Shown piece after piece: positions 32,763-41,440 of a stretch of DNA of 64,000 bases. The stretch's first letter is position 1. Every line of letters begins with the position of its first letter. The notes under the pieces were generated by a model that made no database searches, was not told the origin of the DNA, and was given only the letters and a program-made list of their open reading frames with translations. The translations under genes were made by a program, and so were the position numbers. This stretch comes from Aestuariibacter sp. A3R04 (GTDB lineage Bacteria; Pseudomonadota; Gammaproteobacteria; Enterobacterales; Alteromonadaceae), in contig NZ_JAHKQR010000016.1 of the NCBI RefSeq assembly GCF_018860805.1, forward strand, positions 1 through 64,000. The letters run 5' to 3'.

Positions 32763-32803
32763 AGGCTGTTCACGGGTAAGAAAGCCCGGTCTGAAGACAG
32801 CCT
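32763..32803 (+). terminator. Stem-loop after the MFS gene
   Basis: AGGCTGT / ACAGCCT outer stem enclosing a CGGG / CCCG stem, 17 nt after the MFS stop. No T-tract follows. The rest of the gap to 32987 shows no gene. Confidence 0.4.
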
Positions 32804-32986
32804 GTATTCCTCACTTATTCATGACTTTGTTGTACCTAGCCACTCTTTTTTTGTACGTAGAAACATTGCCAGTCTACTCAATGCTGGATATGCTAAAGAC
32901 GTAAGGGCCGGTATCCGCACCGGTCACGTTTTGACCCATGCCACACGCGTATGGCGCAGACGACAACAATAATAAGCAGGCATAAC

Positions 32987-33688
32987 ATGTCACTAGATAT
33001 CAATAAAGTCTCCATCAAAACGTCTTTAGCATCTTGTTTTGGAAGAAATATACGGGAACTGGAAGGCGCCACGGAATTTTTCGAGGAGCTCGCCGCGAAA
33101 GCAGAGGAAATCACTGTAGAGCCACACAAATACGTCCTCAGAGAAAAAGATCCTAATGACTATGTATATGTGCCCGTATCCGGCTCAATCATGTTAGAAC
33201 GCTCGACGTCAACAGGTTCTAGACAAGTCTTTGCTTTCCTGTTTACCGGCAACATGCTGGGTGTCACCGAGCTCCCTTACTACAGCTTTAGCGCAAAAAC
33301 CCTAACTCAGGCTACCGTAATAAAAATACACCAAAAGCTAATTTCAAACGCATTCGACAAATATCCCATGATTGGCCAACGCTATCAGGAAATGACTTCA
33401 CATATTTTGTCACTTATTCTTGATCAGCTTTTTATTATGGGCCAAAAAACCGCCCACCAACGGGTGGCGCATTTTCTCCTTGATATGGAGCACCGCTTGG
33501 GCCACGGTTCCAACAAATTCCATCTCCCTATGTCTCGCCAGGACATTGCGGATTACCTGGGTATGAGCCTGGAAACCAGTAGTCGTGGCTTTAGCAGGCT
33601 TAAAAAAGACGGGCTTATCAGCATTGAGAGCAATTACCAAATCACAATTTTGCAGCAAGATATGTTAAAGGCTTACGCTGAAAGCTAA
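32987..33688 (+). CDS. Crp/Fnr-family regulator without Fe-S cysteines
   Basis: About 233 residues. The ATG at 32987 has AGCAGG 9 nt upstream and is preferred to 32951. A cyclic-nucleotide-type beta-barrel (about 35-120) and a long dimer helix precede the winged helix. The recognition helix reads MSRQDIADYLGMSLETSSR, with the E-x2-S-R pattern that lets Fnr read TTGAT. Only one cysteine (LASC) lies in the N-terminal part, so the Fnr 4Fe-4S cluster cannot form. It is probably a FixK/Dnr-like protein sensing something else. Twelve matching boxes lie in the island. Confidence 0.85.
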   Translation: MSLDINKVSIKTSLASCFGRNIRELEGATEFFEELAAKAEEITVEPHKYVLREKDPNDYVYVPVSGSIMLERSTSTGSRQVFAFLFTGNMLGVTELPYYSFSAKTLTQATVIKIHQKLISNAFDKYPMIGQRYQEMTSHILSLILDQLFIMGQKTAHQRVAHFLLDMEHRLGHGSNKFHLPMSRQDIADYLGMSLETSSRGFSRLKKDGLISIESNYQITILQQDMLKAYAES

Positions 33689-33698
33689 ATGTGAGTAA

Positions 33699-33712
33699 TT
33701 GACCTTTATCAA
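33699..33712. promoter_or_regulatory. FNR/FixK-type box, exported VOC gene
   Basis: TTGACCTTTATCAA, both half-sites intact, 105 nt upstream of the exported VOC protein start and 11 nt after the regulator gene ends. Confidence 0.6.
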
Positions 33713-33816
33713 TGTGCTATTTGTCTATCTGCTTAGATTAGAGGAACTAGTCAGAAAAGATTAGTACCACACGCTCTGCGTTTTGCAGATGAACTAGTCA
33801 ACCGTGGATAACCGTC

Positions 33817-34383
33817 ATGATAAGAAAAATACTCATCGTCGCTCTGGGTTTAACCCTTTGGAGCGGCCCACTGGCGCAGGCAGCGCCTGTTTCGGAAACC
33901 GAGCAGATACCCGTAGACATTCGCAGAACCACCTTTATTACCAACGATACCGAAAAATCGTTGAAGTTGTACCGTGACGCACTGGGACTCAAAGTCATTT
34001 ACGATCAAATGATCAATTCCCCTATGGAAAACGGAGAAACAAGACAACGCAGATTAGTATTGATGCGCGCCAATGATGACTTCATTGGCGCAGTAGGCTT
34101 ACTTGAATATATTCATCCCAAAAAGCCACAGCGTCAGGAAAAATTTGACGAACCTGTACCTGGTGATCCCATCGTGGTGATTAATGCAAAAGATCTGGAT
34201 AAGCGCTGGGATAAAGTGGCCGCATCACCGGGTGTTACAGTGATTGAATCTCCAGAAATTGTGCATTACCCAAGAGCCAATGGTGGCAAAATTGCCGTCA
34301 ATGTTTCCATGATCCGCGACCCGGATGGTTACTGGCTTGAGATAAACCAAATACTAGACGAGCCAGCAAGCGAAAAAGACTAA
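33817..34383 (+). CDS. Exported VOC-fold protein
   Basis: 188 residues with a clear signal peptide (MIRKILIVALGLTLWSGPLAQAA) followed by one VOC module. The segments are RTTFITNDTEKSLKLYRDAL, GLKVIYDQ and, at the end, MIRDPDGYWLEINQ, where the last Glu is the usual metal ligand. Most VOC proteins are cytoplasmic, so a periplasmic one is notable. It could be a dioxygenase, an isomerase or a binding protein. Single-gene unit with its own FNR-type box. Confidence 0.75.
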   Translation: MIRKILIVALGLTLWSGPLAQAAPVSETEQIPVDIRRTTFITNDTEKSLKLYRDALGLKVIYDQMINSPMENGETRQRRLVLMRANDDFIGAVGLLEYIHPKKPQRQEKFDEPVPGDPIVVINAKDLDKRWDKVAASPGVTVIESPEIVHYPRANGGKIAVNVSMIRDPDGYWLEINQILDEPASEKD

Positions 34384-34422
34384 CCCCACCACAGCGCCAA
34401 CGCCTGATAAACCGGGCGTCGG

Positions 34423-35412
34423 CTATATCATTTTCACCAGTACTTTACCCAGGTTTTCCCCTCGCATAAGCTTACAAAATGCCGCGGGAGCGTTTTCAAT
34501 GCCTGAAGTGATATCTTCTCGCATTATAAGCTTTCCAGCATTGACATCGTCAACGCAGTCATCAATGAATTCTTCTCTACGAGGTTCAAAATCATACACA
34601 ACCAACCCGTATACCGTTGCACGTGATTTAATCCACAAGGCTGGCGAAGGCCCTGCCATACGTTCATTAGAATTGGTTTCTGCAATCATTCCACACAGAA
34701 TAACCCTGGCTCCCACTGCTAGCCTCGCCGATACAGTGTGCAATAGCTCACCACCTACCAGATCAAAATAGATATCCACACCATTAGGACACAGTGTATC
34801 AAGTGTTGCTGCAACCTCTTCACGCTTGCGGTTAATGCAGTGGTCGTAACCGAGTGTGTCGATGGCATAGGCGACTTTTTCATCTGAGCCTACAATCCCA
34901 ATCACCCGGCATCCTGCGCGCTTGGCGAGTTGCCCTGCGGTTGCGCCTACGGCGCCAGTCGCGGCGGGAATGACAATCACATCACCGGGTTTTGGCATCG
35001 CCTGCCATATGAGTCCGGCATATGCGGTTAAACCCGGCATGCCGAGAATTGACAACGCATGACTGATTTTCTTGATGTTGGTTACCGGAAAAAGCTGACT
35101 GTGGTGATGGACCGAAAAGGTTTGCCACCCTCCCATACAGCGCACGATGTCTCCTGTATGCCACTCAGGCGCTCTGCTATCCACCACTTCGCCCACCACT
35201 TCACCGAGCATGACGTCGCCGGGTTGAATGCTGCCTGATATATGGCGTCCCGCCAACTGACTACGCATATAGGGGTCAAGAGACAAATACCGTGTTTTCA
35301 CCAACACCTGCCCTTCGGCCAATGCGGGCAGCGCGCTATTAACCACAGCGAAGTTAGCGGGGGCAGGAAACCCTTCCGGGTAACTGGCTAACGTAACCTG
35401 AGTATTTTGCAT
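34423..35412 (-). CDS. NADP-dependent double-bond reductase (MDR, CurA-like)
   Basis: 329-residue medium-chain reductase without catalytic zinc. It has the leukotriene B4 dehydrogenase/curcumin reductase pattern: LSLDPYMRSQL, MLGEVVGEVV, IPAATGAVGATAGQLAKRAG as nucleotide site (about residue 150) and LCGMIAETN. These enzymes reduce C=C bonds conjugated to carbonyls, including in linear conjugated systems. It overlaps the hydrolase-fold gene by 25 nt and is the last gene of the CpcT unit. Confidence 0.85.
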   Translation of the reverse strand: MQNTQVTLASYPEGFPAPANFAVVNSALPALAEGQVLVKTRYLSLDPYMRSQLAGRHISGSIQPGDVMLGEVVGEVVDSRAPEWHTGDIVRCMGGWQTFSVHHHSQLFPVTNIKKISHALSILGMPGLTAYAGLIWQAMPKPGDVIVIPAATGAVGATAGQLAKRAGCRVIGIVGSDEKVAYAIDTLGYDHCINRKREEVAATLDTLCPNGVDIYFDLVGGELLHTVSARLAVGARVILCGMIAETNSNERMAGPSPALWIKSRATVYGLVVYDFEPRREEFIDDCVDDVNAGKLIMREDITSGIENAPAAFCKLMRGENLGKVLVKMI

Positions 35413-36227
35413 AGTTGTTCTGTCCGTGCTGCTAACCCGGCATCAGCTCGATGCAGAGCAATATTAGAGGGTAATGTAAGGTCGCGCAGACGCTCACAGT
35501 AATGATGAATCATGCTACTTTGCCAAAGCACAATGTCTGTAGTAACGCTAACAGCCTGCAGTTTTTCGGGCCTTTCGTTTTCCAGCGCTGCTTTGTAAGC
35601 CGACGCGTAATGCGGACCAGCTTTCAGGTAATCCATAAAGGTCGCCTGAATCACATCCAGATCAGGTTTCGGCGTATTCAACCGGGCTTGGGCAGAAGTG
35701 TCATACCACGGAAAGTACTCGAACAGTTGGTTTACCATTTTCCACGCTACTTGCAGATGCCCACCGTCGGCGCGAGGTGTTAGATCAGGGAAATAGTGTT
35801 CAAAAAAATCGGCCCGTTCTTCGTCAGTGAAAATCGCGCAGTTTTCCAAAATAAGTCGTTCGCACATAGCTGGATACAGCTTGCTAAACTCAATAGCAAT
35901 TTGGGCCCCGGTTGCATTGCCATAAATTATGGCGGAACTAATACCAAGACCGGTTATAAACTCGCGCAAACAATCAGCGTATTCGTGTAAATTCCCCCCG
36001 TTTGATGGCAAGGCGTCAGAATCGCCATAGCCCGGGGTATCCCAGGCAATAATACGGTTACCCTCCGTCGCCAGCACTGACATAAGCGGCTGCATGAAAC
36101 GAGAAGAGAGTGGCGATGGGTGCAATACAATAATCGGTGTGCCAGCACCGGTAATCTCTAAAAACCGGATATTAAGGGGTTGGCTATTTGCCAGCACAAT
36201 AGATTGAAACCCGCAGTGCATGGTCAT
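35388..36227 (-). CDS. Alpha/beta-hydrolase-fold protein lacking the serine
   Basis: 279 residues with the alpha/beta-hydrolase layout: LHPSPLSSRF oxyanion region, WDTPGYGDSDALP and the nucleophile elbow IIYGNATGAQIAIEF near residue 105. The elbow reads G-N-A-T-G where G-x-S-x-G is expected, so the nucleophile is alanine. Ordinary esterase chemistry is unlikely. It may be a C-C lyase, a cofactor-free enzyme or a non-catalytic binder. Its ATG overlaps the flavin oxidase stop as ATGA. Confidence 0.8.
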   Translation of the reverse strand: MTMHCGFQSIVLANSQPLNIRFLEITGAGTPIIVLHPSPLSSRFMQPLMSVLATEGNRIIAWDTPGYGDSDALPSNGGNLHEYADCLREFITGLGISSAIIYGNATGAQIAIEFSKLYPAMCERLILENCAIFTDEERADFFEHYFPDLTPRADGGHLQVAWKMVNQLFEYFPWYDTSAQARLNTPKPDLDVIQATFMDYLKAGPHYASAYKAALENERPEKLQAVSVTTDIVLWQSSMIHHYCERLRDLTLPSNIALHRADAGLAARTEQLCKILRLR

Positions 36228-37792
36228 AGCGACAGCACCGTCGGATTGATTCGGTTATTAGGGTCAACGTACTGCTTAAGGTGCTTAAGCAATGCAAAGT
36301 TAGCACTGACAATGCCGTCTTTAAACGCATAGGTTTTACCTACCTGCATATGCACGCCACCTATTTTACTATACAGAGCGATTAGATCTTCGCGAATGGC
36401 CTGCACCGCTTTTGTTGCTTCCGGGTTAGCAGAAAAGCCTTTCACTTTTTTAATGTGACCAGGGTCGATGGCAAAGTGATGAAGCTCATGCAGTTCATCG
36501 GGCCAAAAAAATACCGGCTCCAATACGAATACATTGGTTGAAACCAGCGCTAACAGATACCCGATACCAATGGTGTACTTGTCGATACTGGCCCTATGTC
36601 TGGCAAAGACCGCCTCGGTTTCCTGATAAGCAATCACGGCTTTGGAATGGGGCACCAAAGTATGAACCGGCGCCCAACGCTCTCCATTTGGCCCTATCAT
36701 GTTATTGACTGGCCCGAAGGGAGTTCCCCGCAATATGGTTGGAATGGTATTGGCAACTTCTGTAGCCTGGTGAGCCGCCGCAATTTTCCTGATGGCGTTT
36801 AGCTTATCGTCTATACCAGCCTGGGTTCTGTCTTCCACCCAGAAGTGTACTGACCATGCGTCGGCTTCGACAAAATTCCGACCAGCCAGCGCAACTTTCG
36901 CGCCCCGCTTCAGCGCATCGCCTAATCCGTTAGCCGATTTAAACACGCCGCCTAAGGATTTCATGTCAGCAGTCAACGATTCCCTTTTAAGTCGCTGAGC
37001 TTGCAGATAGGGGTCAAACCCACAGCATTCAGTCACCAGGTTTTGTCGCGCGACTTCAGACATCACTGCGGCTTGTTGCTCGAAATGACGAAAGCAAAAA
37101 GAGACACCGTCGCGGTGAGGTAAAGTAGGAACCAGTCTTAAGGTGATGTCTGTTTTTATTCCTAACGCGGAATTATCACAACAGAAAAGCCCGGTGAGAT
37201 CAGGCCCGAAATGACGCATAAAAGGCGTACCGTTAACCTGTGCGGCACTGCCAGTATCAAGGATGGTTCCATCTGCAAGGCACACGGAAACAGACAGCAC
37301 CGAATCAACAGAAAAGCCGTATTGGCCACTTCCCCAGAATATGGCGTTCTGCGACAATCCTCCGCCTACAGTGGCGCGAATACCAGATAAGGTTCCCCAG
37401 TAAGGCGTCCTATATCCAGTTTGCGCTAATGCCTCATGTAGCGCTTTCCATGTACACCCCGCCTGTACGGTGACGTACATATCCTGGGTGTTGATTTCCA
37501 CTATGTTATTCAGGCCGGACATATCAACAATCACGGTATCCGGCTCTACCGGGACTAAGCCTTTGGTGTATGACATACCGCCACCGCGTGGAAGCACAGC
37601 AAAACCCGCCTCTGTAATGAATTTCACAGCCTGACTAAGCGCGGTAACCGATTGCGGCTGAATCACTGCACCCGCGGGAGCCTCCCGAGCGTATACATCC
37701 TGGGCATACAATACCTTACTGGCATTGTCAGTCAGCACATGTTGTTCACCAACAAGCTGACGAAGACCGGCGACGACTTCACTCAATAACAT
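36224..37792 (-). CDS. FAD-linked oxidase (VAO/PCMH family)
   Basis: About 522 residues. ATG 37792 has GAAGGT upstream and is the likely start (MLLSEVVAGLRQLVG). The PP-loop for FAD reads VLPRGGGMSYTKGLVPVEPD near residue 85, with GIRATVGGGLSQN near residue 150. A C-terminal NNRINP motif is typical of the vanillyl-alcohol oxidase/p-cresol methylhydroxylase group. No PCMH-type cytochrome lies directly beside it, though a dihaem cytochrome c is in the island. It oxidises an organic substrate of unknown identity. Confidence 0.85.
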   Translation of the reverse strand: MLLSEVVAGLRQLVGEQHVLTDNASKVLYAQDVYAREAPAGAVIQPQSVTALSQAVKFITEAGFAVLPRGGGMSYTKGLVPVEPDTVIVDMSGLNNIVEINTQDMYVTVQAGCTWKALHEALAQTGYRTPYWGTLSGIRATVGGGLSQNAIFWGSGQYGFSVDSVLSVSVCLADGTILDTGSAAQVNGTPFMRHFGPDLTGLFCCDNSALGIKTDITLRLVPTLPHRDGVSFCFRHFEQQAAVMSEVARQNLVTECCGFDPYLQAQRLKRESLTADMKSLGGVFKSANGLGDALKRGAKVALAGRNFVEADAWSVHFWVEDRTQAGIDDKLNAIRKIAAAHQATEVANTIPTILRGTPFGPVNNMIGPNGERWAPVHTLVPHSKAVIAYQETEAVFARHRASIDKYTIGIGYLLALVSTNVFVLEPVFFWPDELHELHHFAIDPGHIKKVKGFSANPEATKAVQAIREDLIALYSKIGGVHMQVGKTYAFKDGIVSANFALLKHLKQYVDPNNRINPTVLSL

Positions 37793-37794
37793 TA

Positions 37795-37923
37795 TTAGGT
37801 ACCTTCTTTTTTCTTGAGCCAAGCCACGCCCGGTAAATCCAACCGAATGCGTTGACCGAAGCGCTCACGTCCGCCAACAACAGCCCGGCATGAAAAATCG
37901 CCATTGCTCGTGATCGCGCTGCG
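37795..37923 (-). pseudogene. Possible 3' remnant of a gene before the FAD oxidase
   Basis: An open stretch of 42 codons with no start codon ends in TAA right before the FAD oxidase ATG. Its translation looks protein-like at the C-terminal end (GRERFGQRIRLDLPGVAWLK). A TGA closes it upstream in frame. It may be the tail of a deleted gene. I do not recognise the family, and chance coding appearance is possible. Confidence 0.35.
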
Positions 37924-37956
37924 TCAGTCTACTGATAGTCATAGTTGCCCACTTCA

Positions 37957-39000
37957 CTAAAAACTAAAATGGGGGTTGTCTTGTTTTATTTTTAAACCGG
38001 CTTGCAACCAGCGCAGATTGATACCGGTCTTTACGTTATCTCTGTCACTCCAGATATAAGTGACGGTTTTTCCGCTTTGGTTATCAATAATACCCAGTTT
38101 GAGAATAGGGTCGGTTGTGCCCTGATACGTCAGCTGAGCCAGTTGCACCGAATACCCGGTTTCCAGCCCTGTTTTATCATCTATTAAGGGAACAATCTGC
38201 CCTTCATTGTGAATGGTAATGCTACGGGTAAACCCCCACTTCGCATCTTCAGGCGCACTTTGGCCGCCGAGTCTGTTGCCGCCCCAACCGGTGAAATAAG
38301 TCACTTTGCGGTTAATATGCGGGATCCCAGCTTTGTTTCCGAAAATACGATTACCTTGTGCGTCGTGTGCCTGGTCAGCAATCCATATTTCTTGTTCAGT
38401 CAGCCGCAATTCATCATTGAAATACATCATCTTGCCAGATCGCGACGATTTAATCGCACAAGCATTGTGTTCCATAGCGCCGTCAAAATAACGCCCGTTC
38501 CATGTCCAGTACACTTCGCACCCCGGAAACGTAGTGATTTCTTCTGGTGTCAAATTGGCATACAAAGCGGGATTTAAATGCGCATCGGTGAACTTTTTCT
38601 CGTTCTTGAAGCGATAGATATTGAGCTGAATAGCTCCTTTTTCCTCATTCCTGACAAACTGATACAAGCGCTGGCGATAAATTTTTGCCGGGTCACCATC
38701 CATGTATTGCTTCACATAATACGTTTGCCCTTCCAAAGCAGGCGTAGGCACCGGCGCAAATATATGATGGATATGTTCGTGAACTTGTAAGTCAGGCTGC
38801 TTTTGCTTGTCGATATTGTCCTGCCAATGCTGTTCATGGTTGTCGAATTCAGCAGCAAACCACTGATGAAACAGCGCTTCTTTGACCGGGTCCTCGGCTC
38901 TGCTCTGTGCAGTTTGTGCCACGGATAGATTTTGCTTAACAGAAGTGGCACAACCGGCCAATGTCGCCCCCAACAATATCGCGATTACTATTTTTGTCAT
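37957..39000 (-). CDS. CpcT/CpeT-like lipoprotein
   Basis: About 347 residues. Start MTKIVIAILLGATLAGC carries a lipobox (LAGC) near residue 17; an ATG at 39012 is possible too. The body matches the CpcT/CpeT chromophore-lyase family: YRQRLYQFVRNE, LNIYRFKNEKKF, PGCEVYWTWNGRYFDG, MYFNDELRLTEQEIWIADQA and GNRIFGNKAGIPH. In cyanobacteria this fold attaches bilins to phycobiliproteins. A lipid-anchored version in a non-phototroph suggests bilin or tetrapyrrole binding at the envelope, but that is inference. FNR-type box 58 nt upstream. Confidence 0.85.
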   Translation of the reverse strand: MTKIVIAILLGATLAGCATSVKQNLSVAQTAQSRAEDPVKEALFHQWFAAEFDNHEQHWQDNIDKQKQPDLQVHEHIHHIFAPVPTPALEGQTYYVKQYMDGDPAKIYRQRLYQFVRNEEKGAIQLNIYRFKNEKKFTDAHLNPALYANLTPEEITTFPGCEVYWTWNGRYFDGAMEHNACAIKSSRSGKMMYFNDELRLTEQEIWIADQAHDAQGNRIFGNKAGIPHINRKVTYFTGWGGNRLGGQSAPEDAKWGFTRSITIHNEGQIVPLIDDKTGLETGYSVQLAQLTYQGTTDPILKLGIIDNQSGKTVTYIWSDRDNVKTGINLRWLQAGLKIKQDNPHFSF

Positions 39001-39057
39001 TGTCGTATCCATCAAAAGTGTGACCCTCACTTTACTCACAGCCCACAAACGGGGTGA

Positions 39058-39071
39058 ATGACCATTGTCAA
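39058..39071. promoter_or_regulatory. FNR/FixK-type box, CpcT unit
   Basis: ATGACCATTGTCAA, one mismatch to TTGAC-N4-GTCAA, about 58 nt upstream of the CpcT-like lipoprotein start. Confidence 0.55.
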
Positions 39072-39080
39072 TTTCCCATG

Positions 39081-40241
39081 CTAAAGAAAGACGTTATCGG
39101 CTTTCATTTTGTCTATTTGTTCCCTTGAATAACCAATATCACGTAGCACTTCTTCCGTGTGCTCACTAAAACCCGGCAAGGTAAAACACGGTCTGGCGGG
39201 TTCCTGGTGGTACTTTATCGGCACACCAAGGTGATAATTCCCGCTTTCGTCGGTAAGTAACATTTCACGATGTTGTAAATGAGCATCTCTGATGGCGGTG
39301 TTGAGATCTCTCACCGGTGACCAACAGACATCCACCGCCGACAAGAAGTCACACCATTCGTCGAGTGTTTTCCCAGCAAATATTTCTACAAAGAATGCCT
39401 TAACCTGTGCCTGTGCGTCGCCCGGAGGCAAGGTGCAAAGTTCATACAAATCTTCACGCCCCAAGGCAACGAGCAAGTTGCGGGTAAACTTTAATTCTGA
39501 ACCGCCCAAGGTGAGATACTTGTTATCTGCCGTTTTGTATATGTTGTACATGGCCGCACCGCCCCAACTTCGTTCTTCCTTAGGTTCGGGAGAGCGATTT
39601 TCTGCAAAGGGCGGCCCCATCACATTGGCGTACCAGGCAACCAGTGAATCCTGCATGGAAATATCAAGATAGTCACCATCACCCGTTTGTTGCTTGCGAA
39701 GAAGCGCCATCAAAATACCAGAGAAGGCCATTAAACTTCCCGCCATGTCTGCCACTGGCATGGCGGGCTGAGCAGGCTGCCCGTCCATCCCCTCATTAAT
39801 TGACACCGCGCCGGAATCGGCCTGTATGCTTAAATCATGAGCAGGTTGAAGTCGTTTAGGTCCTGTTTGTCCGTAGGCAGAAACAGAACAATAAACGATG
39901 CCTGGATTTACGGCTTTAACAGCGTCATACCCAATACCCAGTCGATCGACAACCCCGGGTCTGAAGGCTTCAACCAACACGTCCACCTCGCCACACAACC
40001 TCAAAAAGGCCTGCTTACCCGCTTCAGATTTCAGATTGAGATTGATGGATTTTTTACCCCGGAAAACATTGCGAAACCACACAGATTCGCCGTTTTGCTT
40101 CAATCCAACATGTCGCACAGGTTCGCCGCCCGGTGGCTCAAGGCTAATCACCTCTGCACCGTGGTCTGCCATCATCATGGTAAAGTGAGGACCGGGTAAA
40201 AACAACGACAAATCAAGTACTTTAATGCCTTCCAACTTCAT
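39081..40241 (-). CDS. Class III CoA-transferase, last gene of the HapK operon
   Basis: 386 residues of the CaiB/BaiF family. Starts [20 protein letters not shown]; the catalytic aspartate lies in MPVADMAGSLMAFSGI near residue 168. It follows another CoA-transferase gene by 2 nt. The two could form a heteromer, as some class III enzymes do, or serve two acids. The acid and CoA donor are unknown. Confidence 0.88.
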   Translation of the reverse strand: MKLEGIKVLDLSLFLPGPHFTMMMADHGAEVISLEPPGGEPVRHVGLKQNGESVWFRNVFRGKKSINLNLKSEAGKQAFLRLCGEVDVLVEAFRPGVVDRLGIGYDAVKAVNPGIVYCSVSAYGQTGPKRLQPAHDLSIQADSGAVSINEGMDGQPAQPAMPVADMAGSLMAFSGILMALLRKQQTGDGDYLDISMQDSLVAWYANVMGPPFAENRSPEPKEERSWGGAAMYNIYKTADNKYLTLGGSELKFTRNLLVALGREDLYELCTLPPGDAQAQVKAFFVEIFAGKTLDEWCDFLSAVDVCWSPVRDLNTAIRDAHLQHREMLLTDESGNYHLGVPIKYHQEPARPCFTLPGFSEHTEEVLRDIGYSREQIDKMKADNVFL

Positions 40242-40243
40242 GA

Positions 40244-41440
40244 CTACAGCGCTCCCTGACGCTTAAGTTCAGCCACTTCGTCGTTGCTGTAACCAAGCTC
40301 AGCCATTAATTCATCCGTATTATTACCCATGCTGCCACAGGCCTTGCCCTGTAAACGCTGGCCGTCCATTTTTATTGGATTACCGAGAATTTCCATATGT
40401 GAATTTTGCGGGTGCGGTACCTGCCGAACCATCCCGATATCCCGTACGTAAGGGTTATTCATGGCCTGAGGTAAATCGTAGACAGGCGCGCAAGGGATCT
40501 TGCCCTTCAACAATGCCAGCCAGTAGTCAGTATCCTGAGCCGACAAAACCCGATCGAACTCCTGGGTGAGGATATCGCGGTTTTCCCGTCGTTGTGCCAC
40601 AGTACTAAACCTCGTCTCTTTCAGTACAGCGTCATCCAGTAATGTCATGAGAATGTCCCAAAACTTGTCTGTCATTGCCATGAGGAAAATAAAACTGTCT
40701 TTCGTTTTATACAACTGACACGGCACGGTAGCAGGGTGCGCTGATCGCGCGACACGGGTGGTAATGTGACCTTCATTTAAATACCAGGTAGCCGGATAGG
40801 AAAGCTGATGCAATGCCACATCGAAAAGAGACACGTCCACATCCCTCCCCCGACCTGTGCGATAAGCGCCCAACAACCCCGCCGTTAAACCAAGTGATGC
40901 CACCGCGCCTGTCATGAAATCTACCATGGATACGCCAAACCGCGCCGGCGCTTGATCAGGCTCACCGGTGAGCGACATTAGCCCTGCTTCTGCTTGCATG
41001 AGATAGTCATAGCCCGGCCAATTAGCACGGTCATTGTCTCGTCCGTAAGCAGATAAATGACCGCAGACAATTTTAGGGTTGATGTGTTTGAGCGCGTCGT
41101 AGGTAATTCCCAGTTTTTCCGGCTGATCGCCTCTGAGGTTATTAGTTACCGCATCAGCAGTTTTCACCAAGGCTTCAAAAACCTTGCGCCCCTCTGCTGA
41201 TTTTAGGTTCAACGTGATACTTTTCTTATTCAGATTGAAAGTTTGAAAGAAGTAACTGTCATTTTCACCTAAGAAAAACGGCCCTGTCTGACGGGACACA
41301 TCACCCCCAATTTGTGGGTTTTCCACTTTTATCACTTCTGCGCCCATGTCGGATAAAAACATGGAACCGTAAGGGCCAGCGCCGTATTGCTCAACAGCAA
41401 TGATACGAACGCCATCCAGGGGGAGTGCGGGCGTAGTCAT
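40244..41440 (-). CDS. Class III CoA-transferase, HapK operon
   Basis: 398 residues, same family as its downstream neighbour but not a recent copy. Starts with LDGVRIIAVEQYGAGPYGS; the aspartate lies in FGVSMVDFMTGAVASLGL near residue 172. Overlaps the acyl-CoA dehydrogenase stop by 4 nt. Together with the dehydrogenase, MaoC and CitE-like genes upstream it forms a module like those for methylsuccinate, mesaconate or itaconate. Confidence 0.88.
   Translation of the reverse strand: MTTPALPLDGVRIIAVEQYGAGPYGSMFLSDMGAEVIKVENPQIGGDVSRQTGPFFLGENDSYFFQTFNLNKKSITLNLKSAEGRKVFEALVKTADAVTNNLRGDQPEKLGITYDALKHINPKIVCGHLSAYGRDNDRANWPGYDYLMQAEAGLMSLTGEPDQAPARFGVSMVDFMTGAVASLGLTAGLLGAYRTGRGRDVDVSLFDVALHQLSYPATWYLNEGHITTRVARSAHPATVPCQLYKTKDSFIFLMAMTDKFWDILMTLLDDAVLKETRFSTVAQRRENRDILTQEFDRVLSAQDTDYWLALLKGKIPCAPVYDLPQAMNNPYVRDIGMVRQVPHPQNSHMEILGNPIKMDGQRLQGKACGSMGNNTDELMAELGYSNDEVAELKRQGAL

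Noticed and set aside
37957-39000. Evidence for photosynthesis or phycobilisomes
   Set aside because: Only the lyase-like fold is present; no phycobiliprotein, bilin reductase or pigment gene is in the window.
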